Positions 8,029 through 15,432 of a DNA stretch of 43,914 bases are shown here, piece after piece. Under the pieces are notes generated by a model. That model was not told the DNA's origin. It made no database searches and was given only the letters and a program-made list of their open reading frames with translations. Both the position numbers and the translations under genes were made by a program. Position 1 is the stretch's first letter; the number at the start of each line of letters is the position of its first letter. This DNA is from Sphingobacteriaceae bacterium (GTDB taxonomy: Bacteria; Bacteroidota; Bacteroidia; Sphingobacteriales; Sphingobacteriaceae), in assembly GCA_947459195.1 (NCBI GenBank), contig CANHCS010000011.1, positions 1 to 43,914 of the forward strand, read 5' to 3'.

Positions 8029-9657
8029 TTAAGTTTGAATCACTCCCACATTAAACGGGCGGGTAATGGGCGATTGATTAGCCGCTTCAATGCCCATAGA
8101 GATTACTTTCCGGGTTTCCAGCGGATCGATGATGCCATCTACCCATAAACGTGAAGCTGCATAATAAGGCGTCGTTTGGAGATCATATTTATTGCTGATC
8201 TCTTTGAGCATTTTCTGCTTTTCTTCTTCAGTAATCAATTCACCTTTTGCTTTCAAGGCTGATTCTTGAATTTGAAGCAATGTTTTAGCTGCCTGTGCTC
8301 CTCCCATTACGGCAATTTTTGCACTTGGCCATGCGTAAATCAAACGCGGATCGTAGGCCTTACCACACATTGCATAATTTCCTGCTCCGTAAGAATTACC
8401 AATCACAATGGTAAATTTAGGCACTACCGAATTGGAAACGGCATTTACCATTTTAGCGCCATCTTTAATGATACCGCCGTGTTCAGAACGGCTGCCCACC
8501 ATAAAACCGGTAACATCGTGAAGGAAAACCAGTGGGATTTTCTTTTGGTTGCAATTCATGATGAAACGGGTGGCTTTATCGGCCGAATCGGAGTAAATGA
8601 CCCCTCCAAATTGCATCTCCCCTTTTTTATTCTTGATCACTTTACGCTGATTGGCCACTATACCTACCGCCCATCCATCCACCCGTCCGAGGCCGCAAAT
8701 GATACTTTGACCGTAAGATTGCTTGTATTCTTCAAAATCAGAATCATCTACCAAACGATGAATGATTTCGAGCATATCGTATGGTTTTTCTCTGTTTTCG
8801 GGCAATAAACCAAAAATTTCCTCCGGTTTCTTTTTAGGAGCCTGTGGTTTAACCCTATCGAAACCAGCTTGCTGAGGCGCCCCTATCTTGCTAATGATGT
8901 TTCTGATGGAATCCAGGCAAGCCTTGTCATTGGGATGTTTATAATCGGTTACACCCGAAATCTCGCAATGGGTACTTGCTCCGCCCAAGGTTTCATTGTC
9001 TACTTCCTCTCCAATAGCCGATTTGACCAGATAGCTGCCGGCCAGGAATACAGAGCCTGTTCCTTCTACAATCATCGCTTCATCACTCATGATGGGCAAA
9101 TAAGCACCACCTGCCACGCAAGAACCCATAATGGCAGCAATTTGGACAATGCCCATGCTACTCATCAATGCATTATTTCTGAAAATTCGTCCAAAATGTT
9201 CTTTATCCGGAAAAATTTCATCTTGCATAGGCAGATAAACACCCGCCGAGTCAACCAAATAAATAATAGGCAAGCGATTCTCCATGGCGATTTCCTGCGC
9301 CCGTAGATTTTTCTTGGCAGTCATCGGGAACCAAGCCCCGGCTTTTACGGTTGCATCATTAGCCAACACTACGCATTGCCTTCCTGCAATATAACCGATC
9401 ACACAAATAACTCCGGCCGACGGGCAACCACCTTGCTCGGCGTACATGTCATCTGCAGCTAAAGCACCAATTTCTATTTGGTTGGTATCTGGATCTAATA
9501 AATAGCTGATGCGCTCACGAGCCAACATTTTACCTTTTTCCCGCTGTTTGGCTGCAGCCTTCTCTCCACCTCCTAAATACACTTTTTTCAGGCGATTTTT
9601 CAAATCTGAAAGCAGTTGCTTGTTCAGGTCTTCGTTTTTATTAAATTCTAAATCCAT
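8029..9657 (-). CDS. Acyl-CoA carboxylase, carboxyltransferase (beta) subunit
   Basis: This is a 542-residue carboxyltransferase of the biotin-dependent acyl-CoA carboxylase family. It moves the carboxyl group from carboxybiotin to an acyl-CoA. Two crotonase-like halves are visible. The N half has ERISYLLDPDTNQIEIG, NDATVKAGAWFPMTAKKN, VDSAGVYLPMQDEIFPDKEHFG and GSCVAGGAYLPIMSDE. The C half has GFMVGSRSEHGGIIKDGAKM and GNSYGAGNYAMCGKAYDPR. These features resemble methylcrotonoyl-CoA carboxylase beta (leucine breakdown) more than propionyl-CoA carboxylase, but substrate is uncertain. No biotin carboxylase or biotin carrier gene is nearby. The ATG at 9657 is preferred over a TTG at 9666, which would lie at about the predicted transcription start. 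Confidence 0.93.
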   Translation of the reverse strand: MDLEFNKNEDLNKQLLSDLKNRLKKVYLGGGEKAAAKQREKGKMLARERISYLLDPDTNQIEIGALAADDMYAEQGGCPSAGVICVIGYIAGRQCVVLANDATVKAGAWFPMTAKKNLRAQEIAMENRLPIIYLVDSAGVYLPMQDEIFPDKEHFGRIFRNNALMSSMGIVQIAAIMGSCVAGGAYLPIMSDEAMIVEGTGSVFLAGSYLVKSAIGEEVDNETLGGASTHCEISGVTDYKHPNDKACLDSIRNIISKIGAPQQAGFDRVKPQAPKKKPEEIFGLLPENREKPYDMLEIIHRLVDDSDFEEYKQSYGQSIICGLGRVDGWAVGIVANQRKVIKNKKGEMQFGGVIYSDSADKATRFIMNCNQKKIPLVFLHDVTGFMVGSRSEHGGIIKDGAKMVNAVSNSVVPKFTIVIGNSYGAGNYAMCGKAYDPRLIYAWPSAKIAVMGGAQAAKTLLQIQESALKAKGELITEEEKQKMLKEISNKYDLQTTPYYAASRLWVDGIIDPLETRKVISMGIEAANQSPITRPFNVGVIQT

Positions 9658-9674
9658 ATTTTTCAAGGCTTTGC

Positions 9675-9682
9675 CAAATTTA
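9675..9682 (-). promoter_or_regulatory. Candidate -7 box of the carboxyltransferase gene
   Basis: The minus strand reads TAAATTTG, an exact match to TAnnTTTG, about 18 bases upstream of the ATG at 9657. The region where a -33 element would fall is occupied by the 18-bp palindrome at 9684-9701. Confidence 0.5.
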
Positions 9683-9683
9683 T

Positions 9684-9701
9684 AATTGTTTTAAAACAAT
9701 T
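9684..9701. promoter_or_regulatory. 18-bp perfect palindrome, candidate operator in divergent promoter region
   Basis: AATTGTTTTAAAACAATT equals its own reverse complement over 18 bases. It sits between two divergent promoter-like boxes: directly upstream of the carboxyltransferase -7 box (9675-9682), and overlapping the TTG element of the predicted yaiO-like promoter. A dimeric repressor or activator bound here would contact both promoters. The regulator is not identifiable from the window. Confidence 0.5.
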
Positions 9702-9726
9702 GGAGCTTTTATTGCTGTTATATTTA
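9700..9726 (+). promoter_or_regulatory. Candidate promoter of the YaiO-like gene
   Basis: TTG (9700-9702), a 16-base spacer and TATATTTA (9719-9726, seven of eight consensus positions) precede the ATG at 9754, giving a leader of about 20 bases. Confidence 0.35.
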
Positions 9727-9753
9727 TGTAAATTATCAACCTTAATACCTATC

Positions 9754-10548
9754 ATGAAATACAGCAAATTACTCCTCATCATTTTTTCAATCGCCAGCTT
9801 GGGTAGTTCGGCACAGACGCCCGTGGAAGAAAATCAAACAGCTCAAAAAATAGGGATACAATATTCTTTTATTCATTTTGACAAAAGGTTTAATGATCCC
9901 TGGCATTTAGCAACAGCGTCCTACAGTAGAAATTTAAAATCGGCATATCTAGGCCTAAACCTCAATTATGCCAACAGATTTCAGCAAAATGCAAGTGAAA
10001 TCGAATTAGAGACCTACCCGAAATTTAAAAAAGGGCTCTATGCCTATGTGGGTGGCGCTATGAAGTTAAACAGCAATCAATTATTTCCTGATTACCGCCT
10101 TGGAATCTCTATTTATAAATCATTACCAAATAAATTTGAGTTAGAAACAGGACTCAGACACCTGCAATTTAATGACATCACCAATGTTTGGGTATTGGGC
10201 TTCGGTAAATACGTGGGAAATTCATACCTCAATTTGAGGTCGTACTGGACCAATAATGAATCGAGGTTGAATGAGTCATTTATTTTTACAGCGAAATTTT
10301 ACCTAAGTGATGATCGCCACGACTATTGGTCGTTCAATGCCGGAACAGGTATCGCTTTCGACGACCGGACTCAAATAAACAATACTATTTATCAATTAAA
10401 TAGCTTTAGGGCTGGACTTGATTATTCGAAAAACATCAATCCAAAAACGATTGTGAAGGCCGGTTTCCAATGGATCAATGAAGAGTATCTGAATGATACT
10501 TTTGGCAATCAGTTTGGGTTTAATGCCGGTATTCAGCTCAAATTATAA
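9754..10548 (+). CDS. YaiO-family outer membrane beta-barrel protein
   Basis: This 264-residue exported protein has a signal peptide (MKYSKLLLIIFSIASLGSSAQ, cleavage near residue 21). The rest alternates polar and hydrophobic residues in many short strands, such as YAYVGGAMKLN, LETGLRHLQF and SYLNLRSYWTNN, and ends with the aromatic/aliphatic strand FGFNAGIQLKL typical of a barrel closing strand. The GLRHLQFNDITNVWVLGFGKYVG and YWSFNAGTG segments match my memory of the YaiO family. A TTG at 9700 would add an implausible N-terminal extension, so the ATG at 9754 is used. It converges (7-base gap) on a PgaC-like glycosyltransferase gene. In E. coli yaiO also lies beside a GT2 gene (yaiP), which supports a polysaccharide link. 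Confidence 0.82.
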   Translation: MKYSKLLLIIFSIASLGSSAQTPVEENQTAQKIGIQYSFIHFDKRFNDPWHLATASYSRNLKSAYLGLNLNYANRFQQNASEIELETYPKFKKGLYAYVGGAMKLNSNQLFPDYRLGISIYKSLPNKFELETGLRHLQFNDITNVWVLGFGKYVGNSYLNLRSYWTNNESRLNESFIFTAKFYLSDDRHDYWSFNAGTGIAFDDRTQINNTIYQLNSFRAGLDYSKNINPKTIVKAGFQWINEEYLNDTFGNQFGFNAGIQLKL

Positions 10549-10555
10549 TCAAATT

Positions 10556-11968
10556 CTACCTGAAACCGTTCCTGTTCATTTTGCCCCAAGCCTTCTTCCC
10601 TATCAGGAAGTCAAAATTTCCTCTCATTTCCCAATAAAGGATTAATGGGTGATAAATAAAAGGCTCTAAGAAGGAGAGTAATGATAATTTGACCAGGTCT
10701 TTTCCGGAGGTATACTGCCTGAATGAGAGTTCCTCATAAAGAATGGTGAGGGTTGAGATGGCCAGCACAAAGCAGTAAACCATGACAAGCAGTATGATTG
10801 TGTAGGTCCAATTCACCAATCCAAAATAGATGAGTATACCTAATACAATAAGACCGATGAACTCAATTATTGGCCCCATCCATTCAACCAATAACCAATA
10901 GGGATAGCTGATTAAACCCAGTGTACCATATTTAGGATTGAAAAATAAGTCGCGGTGCATGATTAGAGATTCGAGGCAACCACGGCTCCATCTATTTCTT
11001 TGTCTACCTAAAATATTTAAATCGGATGGCGCTTCTGTCCAGCATAAAGGATCGGGCGTATAAACTACTTTGTAAGGAATTTTGTGTTTGTGCATGTATT
11101 TACGCATCCTCAACACCAATTCCATATCTTCTCCAACCGTTTTGGTGCTGTATCCACCACATTTAATCACGATATCTTTATCGAAAAGCCCCATAGCTCC
11201 CGAAACGATCAATAGACCATTAATGCGGCTCCAAGCCATACGACCCAGCAAAAAACCACGCAAATATTCCAAAACCTGAAAGCGTGATAACAAACTATTA
11301 GGCATGTGTACTTTAACCAAACGGCCGTGATTGATTTCACATGAATTGGCAATCCTGACCACCCCACCGGCGGCAATTACTTTAACTGGCTCATCCATAA
11401 ACGGTTTTACCAGTTTCAAAATAGCATCGGGATCAATGATACAGTCGGCATCAATGCAGAACAAGAGAGCGTTATGTGCAATATTTATTCCGGCATTCAA
11501 GGCATCGGCTTTCCCTCCATTTTCTTTATCTAACACAATTAAACGTTCTAATCCAGGGTTATTGGAGCGAAAAACACCTCTCACATCCTGGGTATCAATA
11601 CGTTTATTGATTGCATAGTTTTGCTTTTTAAGATCAAAAGCACGAATCAGTTCATCCAATGTACTATCAGAGCTTCCATCGTTTACCACAATCACCTCAT
11701 ATTTGTTGTAATGCAAAGAGAGTATTGAGCGTACATTGTCAACAATATTAGGGGCTTCATTATAGGCCGGTGCAATGATCGATACGCTGGGTGCAAATTC
11801 AGAAACGAGGATGCTACGGTAGTCGGTATTGCTATTTTTTCGGAGGTAAGTCCTCATCTCAAAAGCAGACAAAATAATGATCAATAAATAGGAAAGCATT
11901 ACCACCATTGCATAAACAAAGATGTAATGATTAAAAAATATCGCAATTGTATTAAGCATGGACTCCAT
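10556..11968 (-). CDS. Processive GT2 glycosyltransferase, PgaC/IcaA-like
   Basis: This 470-residue inner-membrane glycosyltransferase has an N-terminal helix at about residues 15-35. The GT-A domain carries SVSIIAPAYNE, VVNDGSSDST (about 95-104), the DAD motif (D173/D175), GED (D281, likely catalytic base) and QRNRW (323-327). Three to four C-terminal helices follow from about 345. This is the architecture of processive synthases of poly-N-acetylglucosamine, hyaluronan or cellulose, which polymerise and export the chain through the membrane. The product is not determined. There is no PilZ domain, so it lacks an obvious built-in c-di-GMP sensor. The start overlaps the upstream HEAT gene by 17 bases, in an operon headed by a response regulator. 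Confidence 0.92.
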   Translation of the reverse strand: MESMLNTIAIFFNHYIFVYAMVVMLSYLLIIILSAFEMRTYLRKNSNTDYRSILVSEFAPSVSIIAPAYNEAPNIVDNVRSILSLHYNKYEVIVVNDGSSDSTLDELIRAFDLKKQNYAINKRIDTQDVRGVFRSNNPGLERLIVLDKENGGKADALNAGINIAHNALLFCIDADCIIDPDAILKLVKPFMDEPVKVIAAGGVVRIANSCEINHGRLVKVHMPNSLLSRFQVLEYLRGFLLGRMAWSRINGLLIVSGAMGLFDKDIVIKCGGYSTKTVGEDMELVLRMRKYMHKHKIPYKVVYTPDPLCWTEAPSDLNILGRQRNRWSRGCLESLIMHRDLFFNPKYGTLGLISYPYWLLVEWMGPIIEFIGLIVLGILIYFGLVNWTYTIILLVMVYCFVLAISTLTILYEELSFRQYTSGKDLVKLSLLSFLEPFIYHPLILYWEMRGNFDFLIGKKAWGKMNRNGFR

Positions 11969-13103
11969 GGTTCTTATTGTTTGTTTCGCCGAGTAATTGA
12001 TCTATGATTTGTAGATTCATTGGTTCGGCTTGTTGGTGATAATGTTTTAATAAATCGATGCCTTTTGCGCCATGTGCCAGCAAGGCTGCTGAGGCTTCGT
12101 AGGCGATTTCAAATTGAGGAGCGGCTGCGGCTTTCAACAAAAATTGTAATTGATTTCCAGAATTGATGCGGCCAAGGACTTTAAGAATAGGGGCCTGCAA
12201 TTCAACAGTTTGAGAATTGTAGCAATCCAGCAAAGCTGGTTCAGCACTGGATACCTCAAATTCACCTAAAATTTGGATACAATGTAATTTGATTTCGTTA
12301 TCTGGATGCTTAAGCAAATGAATGACCTTTTCTATCGCATCAAACTGTTGGAAATGGCGAATGAGTTTCAAGCACAACTCAATCACGGATTTGTTCTTAG
12401 AATTTAGCCAGGTAGAAAAATGTGGCAGCTCTTTAGGATGTATTTTACAAATAAGATCCATCAAAACCAGTTGATGCCAATCTTGTATGGGCTCCTTTAC
12501 ATCGGCTAAAAAATCGAATGAATGGGCTTTATTCAAAATAATATAGGCCGCCTGTGCCTCAATCCTAATATCAGATGAAGGGTTATTGAGGAATGTTTTA
12601 ACTAATGGCAAGAAATGTGTCAACTCCAATTGGGCAGTATCCACAATTCCTCTTATTTTGATCGGAGTTCTACTGCTCTTTAATTTATTTCGAACGATCT
12701 CATCTAAATGCAACTGCAAAAATAATTCTTTCAGTTTTTCGGATGCATGACCTGTGAAGTGATTTTGATAGTTTAAAATCTGCTGATACAGCATTCGTTT
12801 GATAAACCACCTATGAAGAGGTAATTTCCTGAAATTAGGTAGAGCTTTGCTCACAGGATCATATTCAAGATTATCATCTACTTCACTCACAAAAACATTG
12901 AGCAAGTCCATAATCTGCTCATTCCAATACCGATCTCTGGATCTAAAAAAAATAAAGACCAGACGTTTGGTGAGCAAGTAAATGTAAAAAAAGATCAATA
13001 GACCTAAACTAACCAGAGAGACTACAAGAGCAATCCGGATGTTCGTGGGCAAATCAATTATACCTAAATAGAATAAACTTGCATAATTAGAAATTATTTC
13101 CAT
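11952..13103 (-). CDS. Membrane-anchored HEAT-repeat protein
   Basis: This 383-residue protein has one membrane helix at about residues 25-46, followed by a basic run (TKRLVFIFFRSRDR) that predicts a cytoplasmic C-terminal part. That part is a helical solenoid with recognisable HEAT units, for example IRIEAQAAYIILNKA, EIKLHCIQILGEF, ELQAPILKVLGRI and FEIAYEASAALLAHG (about residues 180-360). HEAT solenoids are protein-binding scaffolds. Its ATG shares one base with the stop of the receiver gene (TGATG), and its 3' end overlaps the glycosyltransferase start. I infer that it links the response regulator to the synthase; nothing in the sequence shows enzymatic activity. Confidence 0.88.
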   Translation of the reverse strand: MEIISNYASLFYLGIIDLPTNIRIALVVSLVSLGLLIFFYIYLLTKRLVFIFFRSRDRYWNEQIMDLLNVFVSEVDDNLEYDPVSKALPNFRKLPLHRWFIKRMLYQQILNYQNHFTGHASEKLKELFLQLHLDEIVRNKLKSSRTPIKIRGIVDTAQLELTHFLPLVKTFLNNPSSDIRIEAQAAYIILNKAHSFDFLADVKEPIQDWHQLVLMDLICKIHPKELPHFSTWLNSKNKSVIELCLKLIRHFQQFDAIEKVIHLLKHPDNEIKLHCIQILGEFEVSSAEPALLDCYNSQTVELQAPILKVLGRINSGNQLQFLLKAAAAPQFEIAYEASAALLAHGAKGIDLLKHYHQQAEPMNLQIIDQLLGETNNKNHGVHA

Positions 13104-13486
13104 CAGACAGTTTTTTGTTTAATGTGTTTTTTAATTCTAACGATCAATTCAGGCAAATTGAAAGGTTTTGCGATGAAATCATCGGCTCCAAGGGCAAAGG
13201 CCTCCAATATCACGTTTTCCAGACCATTGGCCGACAAAACAATCACCGAAGTATCTTTGGTGAGCGGATCTGATTTAATTTTGTGCGTAATCTCAAGGCC
13301 ACCTACATAGGGCAGCATTACATCGACCAAGATAAGTTCAAAACGATGTTGGGGAATTAATTCCAAGGCTTCGCCACCATCTTTGGCTAAGTATACTTCG
13401 TAGCCTTCTTTCTTTAACCTAAATTCAAGTACTTTTCTAATTAGTTCTTCATCTTCGATTACTAAGATTTTGCAGGGTGATTCCAT
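13103..13486 (-). CDS. Single-domain (receiver-only) response regulator
   Basis: This 127-residue CheY-like receiver has all key residues: acidic pocket E11/D12, phosphoacceptor D55 in LILVDVMLP, S85 in VIVLSAN, and K107 in FIAKPFN. It has no output domain, so it must act by binding a partner protein. It is the first gene of an operon with the HEAT protein and GT2 synthase (TGATG overlap), which makes them the obvious candidates. No histidine kinase is adjacent; an orphan Hpt protein is encoded at 24505-24888. Confidence 0.95.
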   Translation of the reverse strand: MESPCKILVIEDEELIRKVLEFRLKKEGYEVYLAKDGGEALELIPQHRFELILVDVMLPYVGGLEITHKIKSDPLTKDTSVIVLSANGLENVILEAFALGADDFIAKPFNLPELIVRIKKHIKQKTV

Positions 13487-13589
13487 AGATGTGTCATTTT
13501 TCGTAGGGTGTAGTGATGTAGTAAGTTTAAAAAACCTATTGCTTAAACCTATTAAAACAATATATATTTTAACAGTACAAGAAGTATTC

Positions 13590-13620
13590 CAAATTTAATT
13601 AGTAGGCAAAATACAACAAA
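13590..13620 (-). promoter_or_regulatory. Candidate promoter of the response regulator-HEAT-GT2 operon
   Basis: On the minus strand TAAATTTG (13590-13597) is an exact -7 match. TTTG (13617-13620) stands 19 bases upstream, matching the usual Bacteroidota spacing. The leader would be about 100 bases. The rest of the gap 13487-13744 is AT-rich and holds no gene that I can see. Confidence 0.5.
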
Positions 13621-13724
13621 AAATTAATGAATTTAAGATAAATCGTTTCGACTATACTTCAATAAATTATTGATCTTAGGAGATTGTTTTTTCACAAAAA
13701 GGCAGAATTATCCAAGGGCATCTT

Positions 13725-13732
13725 TATATTTG
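13725..13732 (+). promoter_or_regulatory. Candidate -7 box of the tRNA-Leu operon
   Basis: TATATTTG is an exact TAnnTTTG match ending 12 bases before the first tRNA, so transcription would start only a few bases before the tRNA 5' end. No TTG is seen at the -33 distance. Confidence 0.55.
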
Positions 13733-13744
13733 CACTCCCTAGTG

Positions 13745-13828
13745 GCCCAGGTGGCGAAATTGGTAAACGTTGCGGTCTCAGAAGCCGTTGCCGTAATAGG
13801 CTTGAGAGTTCGAGTCTCTCCCTGGGCA
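13745..13828 (+). tRNA. tRNA-Leu (anticodon CAG)
   Basis: The 84-base sequence folds as a class II tRNA. The acceptor arm GCCCAGG pairs with CCTGGGC, followed by discriminator A. The D-arm contains GGCGAAATTGGTAAACG, the anticodon loop is CTCAGAA with CAG at 34-36, and there is a long variable arm. The T-arm is GAGAGTTCGAGTCTCTC. The long variable arm and A73 fit leucine. CCA is not encoded. It decodes CUG. Confidence 0.93.
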
Positions 13829-13850
13829 CAAGTTCTTTATAAATTAGATT

Positions 13851-13934
13851 GCCCGGGTGGCGAAATTGGTAGACGCACCATCTTGAGGGGGTGGCGTTCG
13901 TAAGGACGTACGAGTTCGAATCTCGTTCCGGGCA
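13851..13934 (+). tRNA. tRNA-Leu (anticodon GAG)
   Basis: The 84-base class II tRNA has acceptor GCCCGGG pairing with TCCGGGC (one G-U pair), discriminator A, anticodon loop TTGAGGG with GAG at 34-36, a long variable arm, and T-arm ACGAGTTCGAATCTCGT. CCA is not encoded. It lies 22 bases after tRNA-Leu(CAG), so both are probably one transcript. Its 3' end is only 4 bases from the stop codon of the opposing PhnP-like gene. It decodes CUC and CUU. Confidence 0.94.
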
Positions 13935-13938
13935 CTTT

Positions 13939-14700
13939 TCAGATCTCCAGGATCAGACCATCATGAGCCAAGTAAATTCCTTCAGGCAGGCTTGAAGCAA
14001 TTTCCTCATGTTTCCCCAATTTGTGGCTGATATGGGTAAAGTAAGTTTTTTTAGCTCCTATTTCAGCTGCAAAAGCCAAGGCTTCTTCTAAAGTAAAATG
14101 AGAAATATGCGCTCCTTTCTGCAAAGCATTGATCACCAGAATCTCTGTTCCTTTTATCTTTTGTTTTTCGTCTTCTGTCACAGTTTTAGCATCGGTAATG
14201 TAGGTAAAATCGCCAATTCTAAACCCTAACACAGGCATCTTGTAGTGCATTACTTCAATAGGAGTAAAAGGTACACCTGCCACTTCAAAAGGATGTTTAT
14301 CGATATCAAAAAGATTAATTTGAGGAATCCCGGGATATTGATCACCCGAAAAAATATAAGCGAACTCCCGTTTTAAAGCCTGCTGTACCCTGGTGTGTGC
14401 ATAAATGTCGATCGCTGCACCTTGTTTGTAATTAAAAGCCCTGATATCATCCATACCAGCAATATGATCCTTATGCTCGTGGGTCAGCACCAAAGCATCC
14501 AGCTGCATTACCCCCGCTCTCAACATCTGATAGCGAAAATCCGGACCTGAATCAATCACAATGGATTTACTATCCACCTCGATCCATACCGAACTGCGCA
14601 ATCTGCGGTCACGAGGATCTGCTGAAATACAAACATCGCATTCACAAGCAATTACAGGGATACCCTGAGAAGTTCCGGAACCTAAGAAAGTGACTTTCAC
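13939..14700 (-). CDS. MBL-fold metallohydrolase, PhnP-like phosphodiesterase
   Basis: This is a 253-residue metallo-beta-lactamase-fold hydrolase. The metal motif HEHKDH lies at residues 74-79, with additional His residues in VMHYKMP, AHISHFTLEEAL and YFTHISH. A CECDVC cluster (C19, C21, C24) near the N-terminus is the structural zinc site seen in PhnP, a cyclic phosphate phosphodiesterase. No other phosphonate genes are present, so the real substrate is probably a nucleotide or other phosphodiester. The start is a GTG at 14700 overlapping the stop of the upstream gene (GTGA, 4 bases), and no ATG fits. Its 3' end almost touches the tRNA-Leu gene on the other strand. Confidence 0.88.
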   Translation of the reverse strand: MKVTFLGSGTSQGIPVIACECDVCISADPRDRRLRSSVWIEVDSKSIVIDSGPDFRYQMLRAGVMQLDALVLTHEHKDHIAGMDDIRAFNYKQGAAIDIYAHTRVQQALKREFAYIFSGDQYPGIPQINLFDIDKHPFEVAGVPFTPIEVMHYKMPVLGFRIGDFTYITDAKTVTEDEKQKIKGTEILVINALQKGAHISHFTLEEALAFAAEIGAKKTYFTHISHKLGKHEEIASSLPEGIYLAHDGLILEI

Positions 14701-14972
14701 AGTTTTAAATTGGTTTGTTTCAGCGTAAGTAGCAATTGCTTTTGTTTATCATCTAATAATTCAGATGAAATATCTAAAATAGCAAGTAGCTCGGTCAAAC
14801 CCTGAATTTTGTTCTCCAGGTTCGAAAATTTATTGACTACCACCACCCTGCTGTTTTCCAGTACGCAGGCCCCGGTTTTGAAATTCCCTTTTTCATACCT
14901 CAGCTTATAACCAGCCGATTTAAGAATCGACTCGAGCTTTTCGAGGGTATGATTGGTATTGCTAAGGCTCAT
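14697..14972 (-). CDS. Small conserved-looking hypothetical protein
   Basis: This 91-residue soluble protein has no signal peptide and is not recognised. It has a short alpha/beta N-terminal half (LEKLESILKSAGYKLRYEKG, then FKTGACVLENSRVVVVNKF) and a helical C-terminal half (LTELLAILDI, DDKQKQLLLTLKQ). It overlaps the PhnP-like gene by 4 bases (GTGA), so translation is coupled. Function cannot be inferred beyond that partnership. Confidence 0.8.
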   Translation of the reverse strand: MSLSNTNHTLEKLESILKSAGYKLRYEKGNFKTGACVLENSRVVVVNKFSNLENKIQGLTELLAILDISSELLDDKQKQLLLTLKQTNLKL

Positions 14973-15030
14973 TGCCTCAAAAATAATTAAATCAACAAAA
15001 TAAAATCCTTGTTTAATAGTTTTAATACCG

Positions 15031-15432
15031 ATGGATATAGCGACACCTGATTTCGACTGGCAGGAAGAATGGGAAAAAGCGGCTGGGGCTGAGTATCAAT
15101 ATTTCAGCTTGTATACCGACCTGCAATTGCAATTAACGCTACAAGATCAGGTTTTTGGCAGCCATTACCGAATTTGGGATGTGATCATGGATCGCGGTAG
15201 CAAGCAATTGATTTGGCCACTGTTTGTGGCTTTAAAAAACTTGACTGGTACAGCTTATTTCCACGACCGGCATCATTGTATTGACGCCATCTTTCATTTA
15301 GCTGGGATAAAGAATCAGGCTTTGAGAAAAAGATTGTTGGGACCTAGTAATGAATTCGACCCACTGCTTTTTAAGATGGCGATGGCAGAACTGGAACAGA
15401 AAATCAAGAATAAATTAGCGAAGATCCACTAA
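15031..15432 (+). CDS. Hypothetical protein
   Basis: This 133-residue soluble protein is not recognised. It is rich in aromatic residues (DFDWQEEWEKAAGAEYQYF near the N-terminus), has a His-rich stretch (FHDRHHCIDAIFH at about 81-93), and a helical basic C-terminus. The divergent neighbour starts 58 bases away. The last 18 bases overlap the 3' end of lolA on the other strand. No homologous family comes to mind, but length, an ATG and clean operon boundaries support a real gene. Confidence 0.7.
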   Translation: MDIATPDFDWQEEWEKAAGAEYQYFSLYTDLQLQLTLQDQVFGSHYRIWDVIMDRGSKQLIWPLFVALKNLTGTAYFHDRHHCIDAIFHLAGIKNQALRKRLLGPSNEFDPLLFKMAMAELEQKIKNKLAKIH

